A stretch of DNA of 64,000 nt. Origin: Plutella xylostella. Taxonomy: Eukaryota > Arthropoda > Insecta > Lepidoptera > Plutellidae. The notes below the pieces were generated by a model that did no database searches, was not told where the DNA came from, and worked only from the letters and a program-made list of their open reading frames with translations. The translations under genes and the position numbers were made by a program. This document shows, piece by piece, positions 34,805-44,973 of the stretch; the stretch's first letter is position 1; every line of letters starts with the position of its first letter. Location of the stretch: positions 5,718,501 to 5,782,500 of the forward strand of contig NC_064006.1 of assembly GCF_932276165.1 (NCBI RefSeq), read 5' to 3'.

Positions 34805-34910
34805 TTTGGTCTAGAGGACTGGCGGGCGTCCCATTCAAGAACTCGCCAAACTCATCATCGGTCGTTCTGCAGATATGACCGTCCCATCGCCACTTCACCT
34901 TGCATACGTA
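34805..34910 (-). pseudogene. RTE-type LINE fragment
   Basis: Minus strand reads KWRWDGHICRTTDDEFGEFL then GRPPVL: the K-W-x-W-x-GHIxRxTD motif preceding the RTE-type C-terminus. Confidence 0.6.
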
Positions 34911-36146
34911 AGTATAAATAATATTTGGTTTTATTTCATGTAACTTTCTGATGGAACCGACTGTACGACTATTAAACTACTTAGTCACAATTTTATTTCC
35001 GCTGCACAGGACAGACTCTTGCAAGTTTTCAAGGAACTTTCATTAAAATTGTCTTTCACAAGTTTTATATTGAATAGCTTGTCCTTAATTTATGCTTTGT
35101 TATTAATTTTGCACTGTTGAAAATTTTACGTTGAGCTTTTAAGTTATATTTCTGTAGATATATAAGTTTAAAATGTAGTTTAGGTGAGTAAAATACATGA
35201 AATGTATAAGCGATTAATAATGTCCTTAGAATCGGATAGTATTATATTGGATATCCGATGCAATTTATAATGTTGGCACCTTACGTTTCGTTTCGAATTA
35301 GGTTTTTCGCAGACAATCGACTTTTTTTTGTAGGAGGAAAATAGAACAACCTGATTGCAATATACCTACCTAATAGTGCAACACACATGTCGTACATACG
35401 AGCACATGCCAGGAACTGACAAGATGTCGCCGTCGACGGACACGTCGTGGAGGACATCATCATCGTCAAATCATCATCATCATCATCACAAAAGTCGGTC
35501 AGAAATATAATGAAAATCGAAAGAAAAAAATGGCCTAGTTATTTTTCCTACAAAAATTGGTCGTGTGCGAGCACCCTAAGGTTTTCTGGTCTTTGTACCT
35601 CACAGCTCGCCTCTTTTTAAATAATGTTAGGTCGTAAATTACAGTTTCCTGAACAACAGGAAATGAAGTTAACAAATTGTGTTGTTAATGTTTTTGCAAG
35701 CGTCCCGGCTGCGGTGCGGTGTAGCAAGACAAGTTTTGATCTCATCTCGGATGTGAAACGAGAAGGCGTATATAGAGATATCTACGATATTATTATAAAT
35801 ATTTGTAAAAATTCATGAACGAAGCTTTACTAGCTGTTTTAGTAATTAATTTACTTCGATAAACAATGAACGAAAAGATAGAGTGCCAGTGCAAAAGAGA
35901 CGTCGCGACAAATAACACCGCTTTCCAAGTGAGCTTTTATTATTAGTTAGGTGAGCAGAATTGTGCTTACCATCAATGGCTTTCTTGCAAACAAGTTTCC
36001 CCATAAGAAACCATTTTAAAATCGACAACTTCAGTAATAATAAGGAATCCCTATATTTTTTTCCATTCAGCATCAGCATTGCTTTTCCTACAGCTAGATA
36101 TGTTTCCATTGTTTGCGTAGCCATTTGATATTACCGCGCCGTCCCA
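34911..36146. other. No recognisable gene; ATC microsatellite
   Basis: An ATCATC run lies at 35455-35488. Short ORFs near 35624 and 35846 lack any recognisable domain. Confidence 0.4.
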
Positions 36147-36270
36147 GGAAGGTTACACTACCGTAACATATAATGAACGAACGAGAGTTGTCATGCAATC
36201 GGTAAGTTTAATTCAACGAGATAGAGTCGTGGGTGGTTTGAAACTTAGTTTTTCCTAAGCTAGAGTGACC
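36147..36270 (-). mobile_element. MITE, GGTCACTCTAGCT family
   Basis: GGAAGGTTACACTACCG / CTAAGCTAGAGTGACC ends; core GAACGAACGAGAGTTGTCAT and GAGATAGAGTCGTGG. Confidence 0.65.
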
Positions 36271-37020
36271 TTCAGCGACGGCCGCCGAGCTGGAAACAAA
36301 CAGCTTAGCTGATTACCTCTGTTTTAGTACCTACTTATGTACCTAGTAGGTATAGAGGAGTATATAGGGAATCAGCGGATTATCAGTGATTTGACATCAG
36401 GTTGATATAAAACTTATCAGCTGCTACAATTTTATTTTTATACTCGTACGTACTGCGCAAACTTTGCATTCAGTGACTATGGCTAATTCTTGAGATTTCA
36501 GAGTGTCGTCACCTAATGAAAGTTAGCGCTAGGTCAGTTGACTACTTTGTCAAAAGATTGACCATCGATTGCTTCGTTGGATTATTAGTTTTGACAAGGT
36601 TACACTTGACTACATAGTTATAAATACACACTTGTTCCACTTTGTTCCCGTTGCATACTTAGTCCAAAAACACTACGGTATAATATTTTGTTTTATAACG
36701 TACATTTTATAACGAAAATAATTAATTAAAAGTTTTTTCTCTGCGCTCTGTGATACGATGAAGCATAGCGACCATTTTCTTTTCACATTAATAACGGTGT
36801 TGTTTTACAAGTTCTTCTGCATTCTCTTTGTTTTAATATGGTGTTTTAATAATTTCATTAATTAAACTTTGTGATATAACTTTACTTTTGTCGGAAGTAA
36901 TGATGTCTTTATTCGTTAAGTTATTTTTGTCAGAAAGATATTATTTGCATGTTATAACAACTAAGTACATATATTATACCATTTATACTTTACTAATAAT
37001 TAACTGAGGTTATCTGTCAG
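36271..37020. other. No recognisable feature
   Basis: Non-coding; nothing assigned. Confidence 0.4.
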
Positions 37021-37300
37021 ATGACTAAGGTTACCGACATAGCTGTCAACATATCTAAGCCAAAGTGGCAGTGGGCTGGTCATATCTGCCGAAGAACCGA
37101 TAACCGTTGGAGTAGACGAGTTCACGAGTGGAGACCACGAACAGGCAAACGCAGCGTGGGACGCCCTCCTACCCGCTGGACTGACGACCTTAGGCGGGTG
37201 GCGGGTAGTGGTTGTATGAGGAAGGCCGAGGACCGAGTGTTGTGGCGCTCCTTGGGAGAGGCCTATGTCCAGCAGTGGATGATTATTAGCTGATGATGAT
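37021..37300 (+). pseudogene. RTE-type LINE ORF C-terminus, 5'-truncated
   Basis: Ninety open codons: KPKWQWAGHICRRTDNRWSR, GRPPTRWTDDLRRVAGSG and EDRVLWRSLGEAYVQQW then a stop. This is the well-known C-terminus of insect RTE-type non-LTR ORFs, after the reverse transcriptase. No endonuclease or RT domain remains, so it is not functional alone. Ends in a short GATGATGAT tail typical of RTE. The ATG at 37021 is just where the truncated copy begins. Followed at once by another LINE tail. Confidence 0.8.
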
Positions 37301-37407
37301 GATAGTGAGTAGGTTGCTCCTGTAGGTTGGCTGGTAGAAAATGCTTTTAGCATTAAGTCCATTTTTGTACACTTATACATCTCATATTTGTGCAATAAAG
37401 TATTGAA
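37301..37407 (+). mobile_element. LINE 3' tail, AATGC-hairpin type
   Basis: TGTAGGTTGGCTGGTAGAAA, hairpin AATGC-TTTTA-GCATT at 37340-37354, and 'tttgtgcaataaagtattga'. Close to the copy at 32010-32118. Confidence 0.7.
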
Positions 37408-37408
37408 T

Positions 37409-37680
37409 GCGACCTGATGGCGCAGCGGTTAGCAACGCTGACTCTTGTGCCGATGGTCCCGGGTTCGATTCCCGGCCGGGCAGATATTTGTTTAAACACA
37501 GATATTTGTTCTCGGGTCTTGGATGTGCCCGTAAAATGCCAATAGGCCCGCCCCCTATTACATTGGGACTAACATAAACACTGGCGAAAAGTGGGTGCAG
37601 CAATGCATCTCTGCCTACCCCGCAAGGGAGTACATTAGTACAAGGTGTGAGTGTTTATATATTTATATATAAATAAATAA
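37409..37680 (+). mobile_element. tRNA-derived SINE (family A)
   Basis: GCGACCTGATGGCGCAGCGG head with a perfect B box GGTTCGATTCC, then the family A body and an AT-rich (TAAA) end. It starts two bases after a LINE tail. TSD not resolved. Confidence 0.8.
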
Positions 37681-37699
37681 ATAAAAATAATTAAACATT

Positions 37700-37945
37700 T
37701 TTTATTTTATTTAAGTACAACGATCGAGAAGTGGAGCCGAGAATATGGCAAGCATCGCTTTCGAGTGGAAACCTCTAGGAGGCCACCGCAGACGCGGTCG
37801 CCCCGTGCACACATGGCGGCGCACAGTGGACGGCGAGCTGCGAGCGCAAGGCCTGAGCTGGACGGAGGCCAGAGCGGTTGCTGAGGACAGGACGGCGTGG
37901 CGCACTCTCGTGAAGGCCCTCTGTACCACCGGGGTACCTTAGGAC
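37700..37945 (+). pseudogene. RTE-like LINE ORF C-terminus (second type)
   Basis: Reads FEWKPLGGHRRRGRPVHTWR, RTVDGELRAQGLSWTEARAV and AEDRTAWRTLVKAL then a stop: the 'GxRxRGRP-x-x-TWRR...W-x-x-x-x-x-x-AxDR-x-xWR' ending typical of RTE-related non-LTR proteins. GC-rich compared with its surroundings, which suggests recent arrival. Truncated at the 5' end; ends in a CAA-type repeat. Differs from the RTE copy at 37021. Confidence 0.75.
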
Positions 37946-38113
37946 AACAACAACAACTACTACCGATAGAGGTTATCTAAGGATCGAGTTTTAGGTTAAG
38001 ATATTAAAGAAGAGATATTAAGTTATTAAAATATAAGTATCTCTAGAATACTTAGGTACTTATTACTAGACCGTACTGGCAATAATTTTATCACAAAACC
38101 ATTTCATCTACAG

Positions 38114-38312
38114 CGAAAAATTGCAAATTGCCCTTCCATTTGCATTTTACGCACTCTTCTTTCCTCTGACTGTACCGGAAGTCGATAAGAAAGGCATATT
38201 GGCACTCAGTCCACCGGCCAATGTGGGCCCGAACACTTTTTGCGAGCGTCATCAGAAAAGTTTTAAGTGGGGAATTTCTTCTTTTGTCCATAGACATAAT
38301 GCTTTTGTTCGG
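38114..38312 (+). CDS. Candidate exon or old repeat fragment, unidentified
   Basis: A GC-richer stretch bounded by a possible 3' splice site (CATCTACAG, to 38113) and 5' splice site (CGGTGAGTG at 38312). The open frame reads EKLQIALPFAFYALFFPLTV, a possible membrane segment, then DKKGILALSPPANVGPNTFC and ERHQKSFKWG. No domain recognised. The minus strand is open in overlapping frames too, so codon evidence is ambiguous and a transposon fragment is equally possible. Confidence 0.2.
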
Positions 38313-38319
38313 TGAGTGA

Positions 38320-38901
38320 AAAGTTCTACAAGAGGTAGCTACTTAGTTGGTAATTTAAAATAAATGAGGAAGGTTTCAGGGTTCCGCTGCAAAAAGGGAA
38401 CCTTTATAGACCTTTTGTATGGCACCACGGACATCCATGAAAACGTAATTTTAGTGCAACTATTAAAATGTTATACTACTTATAGTAACTATTGTGTTGT
38501 TTGTAATATTAATTTACAATAATATTATTTGTATCAGTTGTATTAATTTGTATAGGTTCCAAGATGCTTTGTTGACATTTTGGGGCAAAATACAATTAGA
38601 TTACGGAGGCAAACAGAGACATTACCATTTACGTGACAAACTGACCAATCGCGTGCCTTCATTCCATTTTCTATACTAAAGACGAGGTCCTTTATTTTTT
38701 ATGGTAAAGTATTTATTAACAGTTTATTCCACAATCAACATAGTTAAAATTACTTAGAATTAACTATGACGTCTTCGTTTATATGTTTATGGTGTCCCAG
38801 AAAGTTTTACGACTTTGAAACCCTGCGATCACTGTGCCTCTAATGCAGCCGAGTCGCTATCCTACACAAAGATACCCCAATAACTGGAAAAAACCCACAC
38901 G
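38320..38901. other. No recognisable feature
   Basis: AT-rich, non-coding. Confidence 0.4.
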
Positions 38902-39256
38902 AATAAGGCTGCCTGCCACACAAATAAGAGCGGTGGTAGCTCAGTCGGGTAAGCGCCCGCTTCTCACGCCAGAGACGCGGATTCGAATCCCGGCGCTAAC
39001 ATGTACCAATGAGTCTGCATATCTAATTTAGCACATCTAGATATGTGAACCCACCAACCCGCAGTGGACCAGCGTGGTGGGAAATGGTCCAAGCTTAGGA
39101 GGGCAGTTTGGACCTTGGGGATATGCACAAAGGTTCCACTCGAGAGAGCCAGGTGCAGGTACATACACCCCCACATAGAATAGAATAGCATAGAAGGCTG
39201 CCTGTCCACCGGAGCGATTTTGGCACATCGGAGCCATGGTGGAGCAGCCTTATTCA
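38902..39256. mobile_element. Small MITE split by a SINE
   Basis: AATAAGGCTGCC at 38903 and its inverse GCAGCCTTATT at 39245 look like the ends of a small element whose remaining body is CTGTCCACCGGAGCGATTTT...GGTGGAGC. A SINE (38916-39193) lies between. Confidence 0.5.
38916..39193 (+). mobile_element. tRNA-derived SINE (family B), full length
   Basis: Head GCGGTGGTAGCTCAGTCGGG, B box GATTCGAATCCC, body with GTACCAATGAGTCTGCATAT, AACCCGCAGTGGACCAGCGT and CACTCGAGAGAGCCAGGTGC, ending in (ATAGA)n. An 11-bp TSD AAGGCTGCCTG flanks it at 38905-38915 and 39194-39204. Looks tRNA-like but the long body shows it is a SINE. Confidence 0.8.
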
Positions 39257-39299
39257 TAAGAATATAATGCAAATGAAACCTGAACCCGTACAGATTACA

Positions 39300-39440
39300 G
39301 GAGGGTTACTTTAGCTTGACAAAAAACAAATGAACGAGAGCTTTCATGCAATATGTTCTGTACATTTATTACAAAGAGATAGAGTCGTGGTTAGCAAAGC
39401 AAGCCTCCTAAGCTTAGTTTTTCGTAAGGTGGAATGACCC
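39300..39440 (-). mobile_element. MITE, GGTCACTCTAGCT family
   Basis: GAGGGTTACTTTAGCTTGAC start and CGTAAGGTGGAATGACCCC end, core GAACGAGAGCTTTCATGCAA and AGAGATAGAGTCGTGG. Confidence 0.65.
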
Positions 39441-40196
39441 CAGCAACCGGCAGAGCCAACCCACATCAAAGTGAATCAGACTCGCATTCATCAGATTTGT
39501 TAAACGTATCTCCTTATACATACATGATGTGCAAAAATATCATAATTTATATTACATACTTACATCAGGATATTTTACGGATCTGTATGAAAACGGGCAG
39601 ATGGATTGCTTTCATAACCTTTATATTAATTCAAATTCAAACAACATCAGGTTTATCGTATAACGTTTTTATTCGGCGCATGGACTTCTATAAACTATAC
39701 ATAGTACACATCCTAGAATAACCTCTGAGTAAAAAAATATCACTTGAGTATCATCAAGAACAAACTGTCACTATTTACAAGAGGCTTGCAAGGCGTCATC
39801 ATAATCGTATTACTCTTTTTTAAATTCTGTCTATTAAAAAAAGAGTCAACATTTAATTATCACGGTGACTTTTTAATCGTAAACTGCCAGTTCGTTCTAT
39901 GAATTCGGGGGTTTCCCTGTAAGATAAATGATGTGATACATTTTGAACATCCTCTATACGCTAATTTCCCTAGTCGTCAATGGAAGTAGGATCTAAGCTG
40001 GGATTAGTGGGCCGAGACTGCGACAAAGCGATAAGACAGTTCGTTTGCATCTCACTCGGTTCGGTAAATGTTTCCATATTATTAAGTACTATTCTACAGG
40101 ATGTTCAAAAAAGGGTATAAGTATCTAGTAACACGAAAGGGAATGAAACATTCTACTTATTAATTTTTGTGTCTTCAGAATATATAAAAAAATAGA
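39441..40196. other. No recognisable feature
   Basis: Non-coding; a CAGGATGTTCAAAAAAGGGT phrase at 40098 resembles the TIR of the 46164 MITE family. Confidence 0.4.
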
Positions 40197-40496
40197 AATA
40201 TACATTTAACAGCGCATAATAATATTCTATATTACCAACTAAAAACGTGGCTTGCAAATATTTTGATCAAATTCTAAGGCCCTGTTTCATAATGTCTGGT
40301 TAGTGGCTACCTGTGAGATAAAATGCGTGCTGTCACTCTCTGTTATTTTTTTTTTGACAGTGACAGCATGTATTTTATCTCACAGGTAGCCACTAACCAG
40401 ACATTGTGAAACAGGGCCTAAATTAAATGTCACCATAAATTTTGGTCTTTTGGAGTAGGCATTTCGTAAGTGGAACTTTTTCATTGCCCGCGAGTG
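40197..40496 (+). mobile_element. TA MITE (CACTCACGGGCAATG family), interrupted
   Basis: The right end AGTGGAACTTTTTCATTGCC ... GAGTG with TA at 40497-40498 is intact. Left of the nested element, ACATTTAACAGCGCATAA and CCAACTAAAAACG align with 18100-18140. The left TIR is not recognisable. Confidence 0.6.
40278..40418. mobile_element. Fold-back MITE with TAA TSD
   Basis: GGCCCTGTTTCATAATGTCT and its near-perfect complement at the other end; about 64-bp arms around a short T-rich centre. Flanked by TAA at 40275-40277 and 40419-40421, the 3-bp TWA target of PIF/Harbinger-type elements. Confidence 0.8.
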
Positions 40497-40952
40497 TAAA
40501 CCGACTTTGCGTTCGTTGCGGCTAGGCACCTGAGCAGTAGTTTTATAGATCCAGTCTTTCCTTTATTAATGCAAGAAACTCGTAAAAGATCGACGGAAAT
40601 GGGTAAAGTGAGTTATTTGCTATAAAGATAAGTTTCCGAACAAGATGCTTTATAAGTTTTTATTATGACATTAAAGTTTTTTATGATGACTAGCTATTGT
40701 TCGCGTTTTCGGTTGAATATTGTATAATTTATTTATTTATTTTATTTTAAAATATACAATAGCCAACAGGCGTACACTAAACAAATATTACGAAAAAAAA
40801 ATACAACTAAGATTCAGTGTAAACCCAATTACAGGCTATCACAACATGCATGACAATACCTAACCTAATAACTTAATATATTACATTTATTTCTTAAAAT
40901 AATTACAAATAAGTAAGTACTTATACCAAATTTTAAACATATAAGTAAACAT

Positions 40953-43874
40953 TCATAACAATTTATGAACCAACTGGGTGAGATCTTTCTTAAACTTAAC
41001 CAGTGAACCTGATAACACATCCAGAGTTTGGTCATGGTGAAATAAGATGTTGTGGTTTCGACAAATCCGAGCTATAACATTATTAGCGCCGGTGTTCGTT
41101 CTATAAAAAGATAAACTAAATGGATGGAAATTAACAATGCGGGCATTACTACGAGGCACTGTGTAATTTAAGCGCTTAACTAATTCGGGACAGTCAATGA
41201 GGCCTCTAACAATCTTAAAAAGTAGCACTTGATCTGCAATCCAGCGACGGTCATGTAAGGGAGTCAACTTGAAGTGCTGGAGGCGACTTTTACTTGTTGT
41301 AAGCACAGATTTTTTATTTTGGTGCACAGTTAGAAAGAACAAAAACCTCTTTTGAATGCCCTCAAGTCTATCAATATGACACTGATAGTGCGGATTCCAG
41401 ATAGGAGAGCAGTATTCAAGTAGACTACGAACCAGCGCATAGTACACTAACCTTAAAGTGGTCCAATTCTTAAAAGCTTTACAGTTCCGCCATAAGAAAC
41501 CCAACATTTTATACGACTTTTTTATTATAGAGTCGATGTGTGGGATAAATGTTAATTTGCAGTCAAAAATAATACCCAAATCTCTAATTTCATATACCTC
41601 TTTTATAAGCGTGTCAACTATGTAGTACGACGTGGTAATAGGGTTTTTTCTTTTGGTGAATTTTATATGAGCACACTTATTAATATTTAAAGGTAGACGA
41701 TTTTCATATGACCAGTTTACTATCTTCGACAAATCACTCTGTAGCAACATAGAATCATCAATATTATTTATAATTTTGTATACTTTTAAATCATCCGCGA
41801 ATAAAGAAAATGTACTATTAATAATAACGTTAGCGAGGTCGTTTATAAAGACTAAAAAAAGTACTGGCCCCAGATGCGAGCCTTGCGGTACACCAGAAGG
41901 GGCTAAATATGTTCTCGATTCATGACCGCTGACAGATACTTTCTGAGACCGACCATTTAAATATGAAGAAAACCAATCAAGCAAACTTCCGTGCACTCCT
42001 ACCGTATGAAGTTTTGATAAGAGAAGTTTATGATCCACTCTATCAAATGCCTTACTGATGTCGGTATAAATAACATCAACCTGCAGGCCTTTGTCTACTG
42101 CTTCAGTGATATCAGTCACAAAAAGTGCAAGGTTAGAAAGAGTGGATTTTTGGCTGCGAAATCCGTGTTGCTGAGGCACCAATATTGATTTAAGGTGTCC
42201 CGTAATGACTGGGCAGACCAAGGACTCAAAAACTTTGGCCAGTATAGAAAGTAGACAGATTGGTCTATACTCCTCAACAGTGTTTATATTCTTACCTTTA
42301 GGAATAGGCACCACATTAGCTAACTTCCATATAGCAGGGAAAGTACCAGTCGATAGGGAATGATTAAATATTATATGTAATGGTTCAACTAATTCGTTGG
42401 CACATTCAACAAAAAATAATGCTGGAATGCCATCGGGCCCAGCTCCAAGATTTTTATCAATATTTTTCAAAGCTGTTAATATAGAATAAGAAGACAATTT
42501 CAAATTACCTATAGAGCTATGGGAAGCATTTCCATAATTATTCGAAGCACAAGTGTGAACAAGGGAGCAGTTACAATTAGATGGCAAAGAGTAAACTGAA
42601 GCGAAATGGTCAGCAAATGCATTGCAGATGTCTTTAGGGGTAGAAAAGGTACTTCCATTTGAGACCATTATACTAGGAATGGACTGAGCACCATTACGTT
42701 TTGCCTTTATATAAGACCAAAATGCCTTTATATTGTTGCTATGGATTGACGATTCAATTTTATGTAAGTAATCAGCATAACAACGTTTGATTGCAACATG
42801 ACAATGGCTTCTAGCGACTGAAAAATCTATCGAATCTAAGGGATTCCCTGTTTTTTTGTACTTTTTGCGGAGTTTATTTTTTTCATTTATCGACTTAATA
42901 AGGCTGGGCGTATACCAAACGGGATACTTCCCGGGTATCTGGTGACTTTTTGGAACATGTTTTATCTTAATATTTTCTATAATTTGGTAAAAAATGTGAA
43001 GCATTGCGTCTACAGAGCCCAAAGGTGTTAATGTCAATGGCCAGTCTATCTTAAGCAGTTCATACTTTATGCTTGTAAAATCCGCTAAATGGAAATTAAA
43101 TCGGTCCATACTTACCTTTTTTATAGACCTGGGAACAGGAAATTCAATTTCAATTAACAGTGGTGGATGTGCAGGGTCAAGTTTTGAAAGCGGGTCCATT
43201 ACGAGCGAAGTTTTAGCATTTAGGCAGGAAGTAAATACGAGATCTAAAATATTACCGGATATATTTTTTATTAAATTGAGTTGTGACAGATTGTTATTTA
43301 GAGCTAAAAAGTCCGATAGAGCATAAAACATTTGACTATTGGTTGACTGTGGTATGGCAGTTACGCAACCGTTAGATGTAGGGGAAGCAGAAGGGCACCA
43401 AATGATTTCACTTATATTAAAATCCCCCAAAACCATGACATCTCCGTCAATCATGGCAAGAGCATCGCTGATATGAGACAACTGATTAGCAAGTTTTACA
43501 TGATTTACTGGTGGAGGAATATATACAGCGCAGATATTTAAAGTTTTATCACCTCTTTGGGAGCCAGTGGAGACTGAAACCCAGAGATCCTCGAAGGAAC
43601 TCTCAAATTGCAATAGTCGGACGGAGTTCAGACGTTTCGATACAGCCACTAGCACGCCACCGCCGTCAACTTTAGATGTGTTATCAAGGCAGCGGTCCCT
43701 ACGGTGAATACAGTAGTTGCTATTTAAAACCTCTGCGTCAGTTACACTATCATTTAACCAAGATTCTGTTAACACAATAACATCATAATCAAAATTTAGA
43801 CTAGACAAATACAAATCATTTAATTTACCTCTAATACTTCTTGTGTTTTGATAATAAATATTTAACGACGACAT
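40953..43874 (-). CDS. Non-LTR retrotransposon ORF2: endonuclease and reverse transcriptase
   Basis: 973 codons, fully open. Residues 1-245 form an apurinic-type endonuclease: YYQNTRSIRGK (N10), LTESWL (E37), GDFN (D151, N153) and LDPAHPPL (D233, H236) match its catalytic motifs. Residues about 460-740 are the reverse transcriptase: GPDGIP, EEYRPICLLS, DISKAFDRVDH (Asp605), SGVPQGSHLGPVLF and the catalytic FADD at 692-695. A C-terminal region follows with IRDLGI and LEYCSPIWNP words common in CR1/Jockey-group elements. It would nick target DNA and prime reverse transcription of its own RNA, and of SINEs that share its tail. Start MSSLNIYYQN is right at the endonuclease beginning. Every key residue I can recognise is present, so it may be active or recently active. 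Confidence 0.92.
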   Translation of the reverse strand: MSSLNIYYQNTRSIRGKLNDLYLSSLNFDYDVIVLTESWLNDSVTDAEVLNSNYCIHRRDRCLDNTSKVDGGGVLVAVSKRLNSVRLLQFESSFEDLWVSVSTGSQRGDKTLNICAVYIPPPVNHVKLANQLSHISDALAMIDGDVMVLGDFNISEIIWCPSASPTSNGCVTAIPQSTNSQMFYALSDFLALNNNLSQLNLIKNISGNILDLVFTSCLNAKTSLVMDPLSKLDPAHPPLLIEIEFPVPRSIKKVSMDRFNFHLADFTSIKYELLKIDWPLTLTPLGSVDAMLHIFYQIIENIKIKHVPKSHQIPGKYPVWYTPSLIKSINEKNKLRKKYKKTGNPLDSIDFSVARSHCHVAIKRCYADYLHKIESSIHSNNIKAFWSYIKAKRNGAQSIPSIMVSNGSTFSTPKDICNAFADHFASVYSLPSNCNCSLVHTCASNNYGNASHSSIGNLKLSSYSILTALKNIDKNLGAGPDGIPALFFVECANELVEPLHIIFNHSLSTGTFPAIWKLANVVPIPKGKNINTVEEYRPICLLSILAKVFESLVCPVITGHLKSILVPQQHGFRSQKSTLSNLALFVTDITEAVDKGLQVDVIYTDISKAFDRVDHKLLLSKLHTVGVHGSLLDWFSSYLNGRSQKVSVSGHESRTYLAPSGVPQGSHLGPVLFLVFINDLANVIINSTFSLFADDLKVYKIINNIDDSMLLQSDLSKIVNWSYENRLPLNINKCAHIKFTKRKNPITTSYYIVDTLIKEVYEIRDLGIIFDCKLTFIPHIDSIIKKSYKMLGFLWRNCKAFKNWTTLRLVYYALVRSLLEYCSPIWNPHYQCHIDRLEGIQKRFLFFLTVHQNKKSVLTTSKSRLQHFKLTPLHDRRWIADQVLLFKIVRGLIDCPELVKRLNYTVPRSNARIVNFHPFSLSFYRTNTGANNVIARICRNHNILFHHDQTLDVLSGSLVKFKKDLTQLVHKLL

Positions 43875-43941
43875 TGTTTAAGTAATACCGAACAACGTAA
43901 CACACTAATATACCTGACTTAATTAAATAATATGTAAAAGT

Positions 43942-44973
43942 TTAAACAGAAGTAGGGTCCGGCTTCAGACTCTTTAAAAACTCCTCGCTTTTTATCCATA
44001 AAGTCGCTGATGACTCGTCTTTTTTCATTAAGATTCTTCCGTTGCGAATCCATAGAAATTTATAGTGGTTGTCTTTTTTAAAAGATCGAGCTTGAGCGTG
44101 GAGAGCCCGGTTATTCGGTGACAGGTGCTCAGACACATAGATAGGCTGCTTATCACCCGCTATCCCCAAGTCAGCACTGTTCAGTTTATTAGTAGAGTTA
44201 GCTTTGTTGTACTTCCAGCATGAAGCAAGCAGACTGTCTCGTAGTTCAGGGGAAGAGAGCTTTACGATAATGGCTCTGGGTCTCGATGAGTTGGGATTAG
44301 ACTTTGCCACTCTAGTGCAAGATACAATATTAGTTTCTTTTACAGGCGCAGAAACCACACTACTCAATTGGGAAACAGTACTTATTAAGTTTTCCCTCGG
44401 ATGTTCCGGTACACATTGCAGCTCAATATTGCTCTCACGAGCCTGCTGCTCCAACCTCGACAATCTGAAGGTCATGTCCTTCATCTGTTCCTGTAGCTTA
44501 CTGTTTTCAGCACGTAGAGTGTTAGTTTCAGAGCGAAGACTTGAAAATTCTTTGTAAATTTCGTCGAACTTGGCGGACATGAACTCGACTGACTGTGCCA
44601 GTTCAGACAAAGCACTTAGATTTTTCTGCAGTGGCTGTAACTCCGACTTAATAGATGTAGAAATGATTCCGTCCAGTTTTTGTAGAAGTTTTAATTCGAA
44701 ACTTTCAAACTCGTACACGGATCCACTAGGGATAGAAGTATTGTTTCCTGTATCCTCTACAAAATCGGCAGCTCTAACAGGTGTTGAGTTGGCATTGTTC
44801 CGAGGTTTTTTAGCCATACAGCTTGTGCAAGTCCACGGTCTGGTTAGTTGCAACTTAGTCGACACACCCACACAATCACGGTGGTATACTGTGGCGCATT
44901 CAGCTATGCAGCAAGTCACGCCATCTGCCGCCTTTGACGACATGAACTTTTTACAAGCTCCGCACTTGTTCAT
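43942..44973 (-). CDS. Non-LTR retrotransposon ORF1: PHD finger, coiled coil, FP-like domain
   Basis: 343 codons, open. Residues 1-55 hold a PHD-type zinc finger (C4, C7, C21/22, C26, H31, C34, then WTCTSC). Residues about 95-190 are heptad-rich (LLQKLDGII, LQPLQKNLSAL, SKLQEQMKDMTFRLSRLEQQ), a trimerising coiled coil as in other ORF1 proteins. The C-terminal 140 residues (RAIIVKLSSPELRDSL, YVSEHLSPNNRALHAQARSF, YKFLWIRNGRILMKKDES) resemble a domain also known from baculovirus FP25K proteins and many lepidopteran LINE ORF1s. Likely binds element RNA and acts as a nucleic-acid chaperone. ORF2 starts 67 bp downstream in another frame. The start codon gives the complete zinc finger. Confidence 0.88.
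   Translation of the reverse strand: MNKCGACKKFMSSKAADGVTCCIAECATVYHRDCVGVSTKLQLTRPWTCTSCMAKKPRNNANSTPVRAADFVEDTGNNTSIPSGSVYEFESFELKLLQKLDGIISTSIKSELQPLQKNLSALSELAQSVEFMSAKFDEIYKEFSSLRSETNTLRAENSKLQEQMKDMTFRLSRLEQQARESNIELQCVPEHPRENLISTVSQLSSVVSAPVKETNIVSCTRVAKSNPNSSRPRAIIVKLSSPELRDSLLASCWKYNKANSTNKLNSADLGIAGDKQPIYVSEHLSPNNRALHAQARSFKKDNHYKFLWIRNGRILMKKDESSATLWIKSEEFLKSLKPDPTSV

Noticed and set aside
38930..39002. tRNA-like sequence with A and B boxes
   Set aside because: It is the head of a 278-bp SINE with a TSD; arms do not all pair and a long body follows.
43069..43326. Plus-strand ORFs over the LINE (43069-43326, 44204-44557, 44570-44989)
   Set aside because: They are antisense shadows of ORF2 and ORF1, whose motifs are unmistakable on the minus strand.
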